Made by a program: the position numbers and the translations under genes. A stretch of DNA of 24,780 nucleotides, from positions 1 to 24,780 of the forward strand of contig CAAFZX010000037.1 in the NCBI GenBank assembly GCA_900767675.1. The letters run 5' to 3'. How positions within the stretch are numbered: position 1 is the first letter of the stretch; the number at the start of each line of letters is the position of its first letter. Shown in pieces: positions 22,992 through 24,780 of the stretch. This DNA comes from an uncultured Collinsella sp. (GTDB taxonomy: Bacteria > Actinomycetota > Coriobacteriia > Coriobacteriales > Coriobacteriaceae). The notes under the pieces were generated by a model. It was given only the letters and a program-made list of their open reading frames with translations. It was not told the origin of the DNA and did no database searches.

Positions 22992-23612
22992 ATGAACCAG
23001 ACACGGCAAACCAATGCTTCCCATACTTTTTTGGCAGCGCATGTCATCAAGCGGCTGCGCGAAGAGCGCGGCCTCACCCAGCGCGCCCTGGCGGAAAGCC
23101 TTGGCGTGACCGATAAAGCCGTCAGCAAGTGGGAATCCGGCCGCGGCCTTCCCGACATTTCCCTCGTTGGGCCTTTGGCCCAGAGACTCGGCATAAGCGT
23201 GGCTGAGCTTTTGGCTGGTGACATTCGGGCCAACGCCAACCGTGCAGGCAATATGCTCAAAGGCGTCTTTTACGTTTGCCCTATCTGCGGAAACGTTGTG
23301 CACGCGCTCGGAGAAGGCAGCTTTAGCTGCTGTGGCTCCACGATGTTTCCCCAGGAGGCCGAAGAGCCGGACGCGGACCATGCCTTTTCCATCGAGCGCA
23401 TCGAGGACGATTGGTACGTCACGCTCGATCATCCCATGACCAAGGATCACTACATTAGCTTTGTGGCATATGCGACTATGGATGGCATCTGCTTTAAGAA
23501 GCTCTATCCAGAGCAATCGGTGCAGCCGCGCTTCCATATTACCGGGCGCGGCAGGATATATCTTTACTGCAACCAACACGGACTCTTTACGTCGCTGACG
23601 CCTCGCAAATAA
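22992..23612 (+). CDS. XRE-type regulator fused to a desulfoferrodoxin-like domain
   Basis: The 206-residue protein starts with a Cro/CI-type helix-turn-helix (about 16-75, core LTQRALAESLGVTDKAVSKW). Residues 92-116 carry CPIC...SCC (C96, C99, C113, C114), the ligand pattern of the desulforedoxin-like iron centre I. Residues 128-200 match a superoxide reductase domain: His130, His147 and His153 (HPMTKDH), Cys193 and His196 (YCNQHG). The 6- and 3-residue spacings equal those of the ligands of the catalytic iron centre II. It may thus be a redox- or superoxide-responsive regulator, or a superoxide reductase with a DNA-binding arm. The ATG at 22992 puts the HTH near the N-terminus; its ribosome site (GGACAG) is modest, and an ATG at 22935 is less likely because it lies at the promoter. 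Confidence 0.85.
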   Translation: MNQTRQTNASHTFLAAHVIKRLREERGLTQRALAESLGVTDKAVSKWESGRGLPDISLVGPLAQRLGISVAELLAGDIRANANRAGNMLKGVFYVCPICGNVVHALGEGSFSCCGSTMFPQEAEEPDADHAFSIERIEDDWYVTLDHPMTKDHYISFVAYATMDGICFKKLYPEQSVQPRFHITGRGRIYLYCNQHGLFTSLTPRK

Positions 23613-23658
23613 CGGCTGTCTATCCGCCCTCCTCATGCGTTCCCAGGGGACCCAAAAT

Positions 23659-23754
23659 GAGCGTGGATAATCTCCCGGTTTTGGCCTGTGCGCGGGCTCA
23701 AAGTGGGAGATTATCCACGCTCGTTAGGTTAGTGTCCGAAAATCCACGCTCGTC
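23659..23754. repeat. Palindrome and family C repeat between convergent genes
   Basis: GAGCGTGGATAATCTCCC (23659-23676) and its exact complement (23705-23722) form an 18-bp stem around a 28-base loop. A further copy of ATCCACGCTCGT follows at 23743-23754, ending just before the RpiR stop. The unit resembles 22864-22885. It may terminate both convergent genes. Confidence 0.85.
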
Positions 23755-23755
23755 G

Positions 23756-24610
23756 CTACTTGAGTCCGGGCAGGCGGGTGTAGGGAAACGACCGCTCTAA
23801 GAACTCGGAGCAGCGGGCGTAATCTTTGGCAAAGTAGCTGCTGTAGAGCGAATCGAGCACGTATTGCACGGCGATGTGGCTGGCGAACTGTGTGATGCGA
23901 TGCGTCATGCTCTCGTGATCACTCACCGTGAGATAGGCGGCAAAGCCGGGGTGAATGCGGGCGCAGTGCGGTGTGCCGATGACGATGACCGGGACATGTC
24001 GACTGCTGAGGATTGGCAAGATCTCCCTGAGGTTGGGGGCAAGGCCGCTGTAGGAGATAACGATTGCCACATGGTCGGGGCCCGAGGCGAGCGCCGTACG
24101 CACCTGCGCCTCGACACTGTCGTGGCACGTCGCGCTTTTGCCGGCGGAAAGCAGGCGATCGCGGAACATTCCCGCTGGATACAGATTATGCGAGCCCGTG
24201 TAGATGTCCACGGTGCCGGCGCGCATGATGAGCTTGGCGGCGTGGTCGAGCTGTGCAGGGTCGAGCAGCTCCTGCGTTTCGGCCAAGGTGGTCTGGTAGA
24301 GCCCCTCCATGCGCTCCATCACCTGCGCAGGGGCGGAGGGGGCATCGAAGGGAAAGTTGATGTCCACGTCGCGCCGGTTGCCCGCCTCGGTCGCCTGGCG
24401 GATGAGCTCGACCTTGAGGTCTTTGAATCCCTCGAGGCCGAGCTTTTTGCAAAAGCGGTGCACGCTCGCGACCGAAACGTTGGCGCACGCGGCAAATTCC
24501 TTAATGGAAAGCCCGCGCACATCCTCGCCCATGGCGAGGGCCGTTCGCCCAAGTTGTTGCTCGGTGGGGGTGAGGCTTTTGCCCTGCGTGATCTTCCGCC
24601 TGATATCCAT
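23756..24610 (-). CDS. RpiR/MurR-family transcriptional regulator with SIS domain
   Basis: The 284-residue protein has an N-terminal RpiR helix-turn-helix (about 10-75, with LSIKEFAACANVSVASVHRF at 34-53). A C-terminal SIS sugar-phosphate-binding domain (about 110-255) includes YTGSHNL (137-143) and ISYSGLA (185-191), loops expected to hold the phosphosugar. Such proteins repress or activate sugar-catabolic genes according to a phosphorylated sugar. The ATG at 24610 follows AGGAG. Its targets are not adjacent on the left; a divergent sugar operon beyond the right edge or the PTS locus at 15-18 kb are candidates. Confidence 0.92.
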   Translation of the reverse strand: MDIRRKITQGKSLTPTEQQLGRTALAMGEDVRGLSIKEFAACANVSVASVHRFCKKLGLEGFKDLKVELIRQATEAGNRRDVDINFPFDAPSAPAQVMERMEGLYQTTLAETQELLDPAQLDHAAKLIMRAGTVDIYTGSHNLYPAGMFRDRLLSAGKSATCHDSVEAQVRTALASGPDHVAIVISYSGLAPNLREILPILSSRHVPVIVIGTPHCARIHPGFAAYLTVSDHESMTHRITQFASHIAVQYVLDSLYSSYFAKDYARCSEFLERSFPYTRLPGLK

Positions 24611-24632
24611 ATGGCTCCTATGCGTTTGCGTC

Positions 24633-24712
24633 GCGATAAACCAATCATAGCGATAAATAAAACGTTCGGCTTGGCTGGGAGTTTTGGTCCGCCGGTCTAT
24701 GAACGACGGACC
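24633..24712. promoter_or_regulatory. Control region upstream of the RpiR gene
   Basis: Two direct copies of GCGATAAA (24633-24640 and 24650-24657) are 17 bases apart. On the minus strand TATGAT lies between them and could be a -10 box. GGTCCG/CGGACC (24686-24691 with 24707-24712) form a further inverted repeat. No gene is recognisable from 24611 to the edge. Confidence 0.35.
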
Positions 24713-24780
24713 GCTCGACGCTGTGCGGGCTCAACATAGGGGCGCTGTCCTTGTTGGGCCGTTTGCGCCCGGGGCGTTAC

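Noticed and set aside
23612..23756. CRISPR-like array from the repeated ATCCACGCTCGT units
   Set aside because: Only two or three copies, in opposite orientations and without regular spacers; this is a palindrome, not an array.

Overview
This window is GC-rich, tightly packed bacterial DNA. Its codon use, long antisense open frames and gene content (LuxS, 7TM/LuxR sensory genes, many sugar PTS and phospho-glycosidase functions, an RpiR regulator) fit a gut actinobacterium of the Coriobacteriia, most like Collinsella. That assignment is inferred from general knowledge; no rRNA, tRNA or other marker gene is present. I see no phage, IS transposase or CRISPR array.

Layout. Positions 1-133: probable tail of an upstream gene with a 42-bp perfect palindrome, then a terminator. 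210-3126 (+): luxS, a DUF4867 gene and a GH1 6-phospho-beta-glucosidase, each with its own control signals. 3353-7268 (+): three overlapping sensory genes, namely a 7TM sensor with a decayed kinase core, an intact NarL-type histidine kinase, and a LuxR-type response regulator. 7459-11750 (-): DUF4428 protein, zinc-ribbon membrane protein, SPFH/zinc-ribbon protein and a lipoprotein, resembling the membrane-stress YdjGHI group of Bacillus. 12012-18565: a sugar locus with a DUF1593 nucleoside-hydrolase-like protein and an alpha/beta hydrolase on the minus strand, diverging from a PTS EIIBC permease and a DUF4038/GH140-like glycosidase on the plus strand. The divergent gap carries several TAAAC...GTTTA operator-like repeats. 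18755-21831 (-): MgtA-type Mg2+ P-type ATPase preceded by a leader with a 23-codon ORF. 21962-22642 (+): pyrE. 22992-23612 (+): an XRE DNA-binding domain fused to what looks like a complete desulfoferrodoxin. 23756-24610 (-): RpiR/SIS phosphosugar regulator.

Two themes stand out. First, several gene sets look like sensing and response units: the pseudokinase cassette, the SPFH cassette, the HTH-superoxide-reductase fusion and the mgtA leader. Second, the intergenic spaces hold an unusual density of short palindromic repeats, some recurring 7-20 kb apart as near-perfect copies and many sharing a GGGAC core. They behave like REP elements and probably double as terminators. The most promising candidates for something undescribed are the HTH-desulfoferrodoxin regulator and the intracellular PTS/GH140/esterase/DUF1593 sugar pathway.
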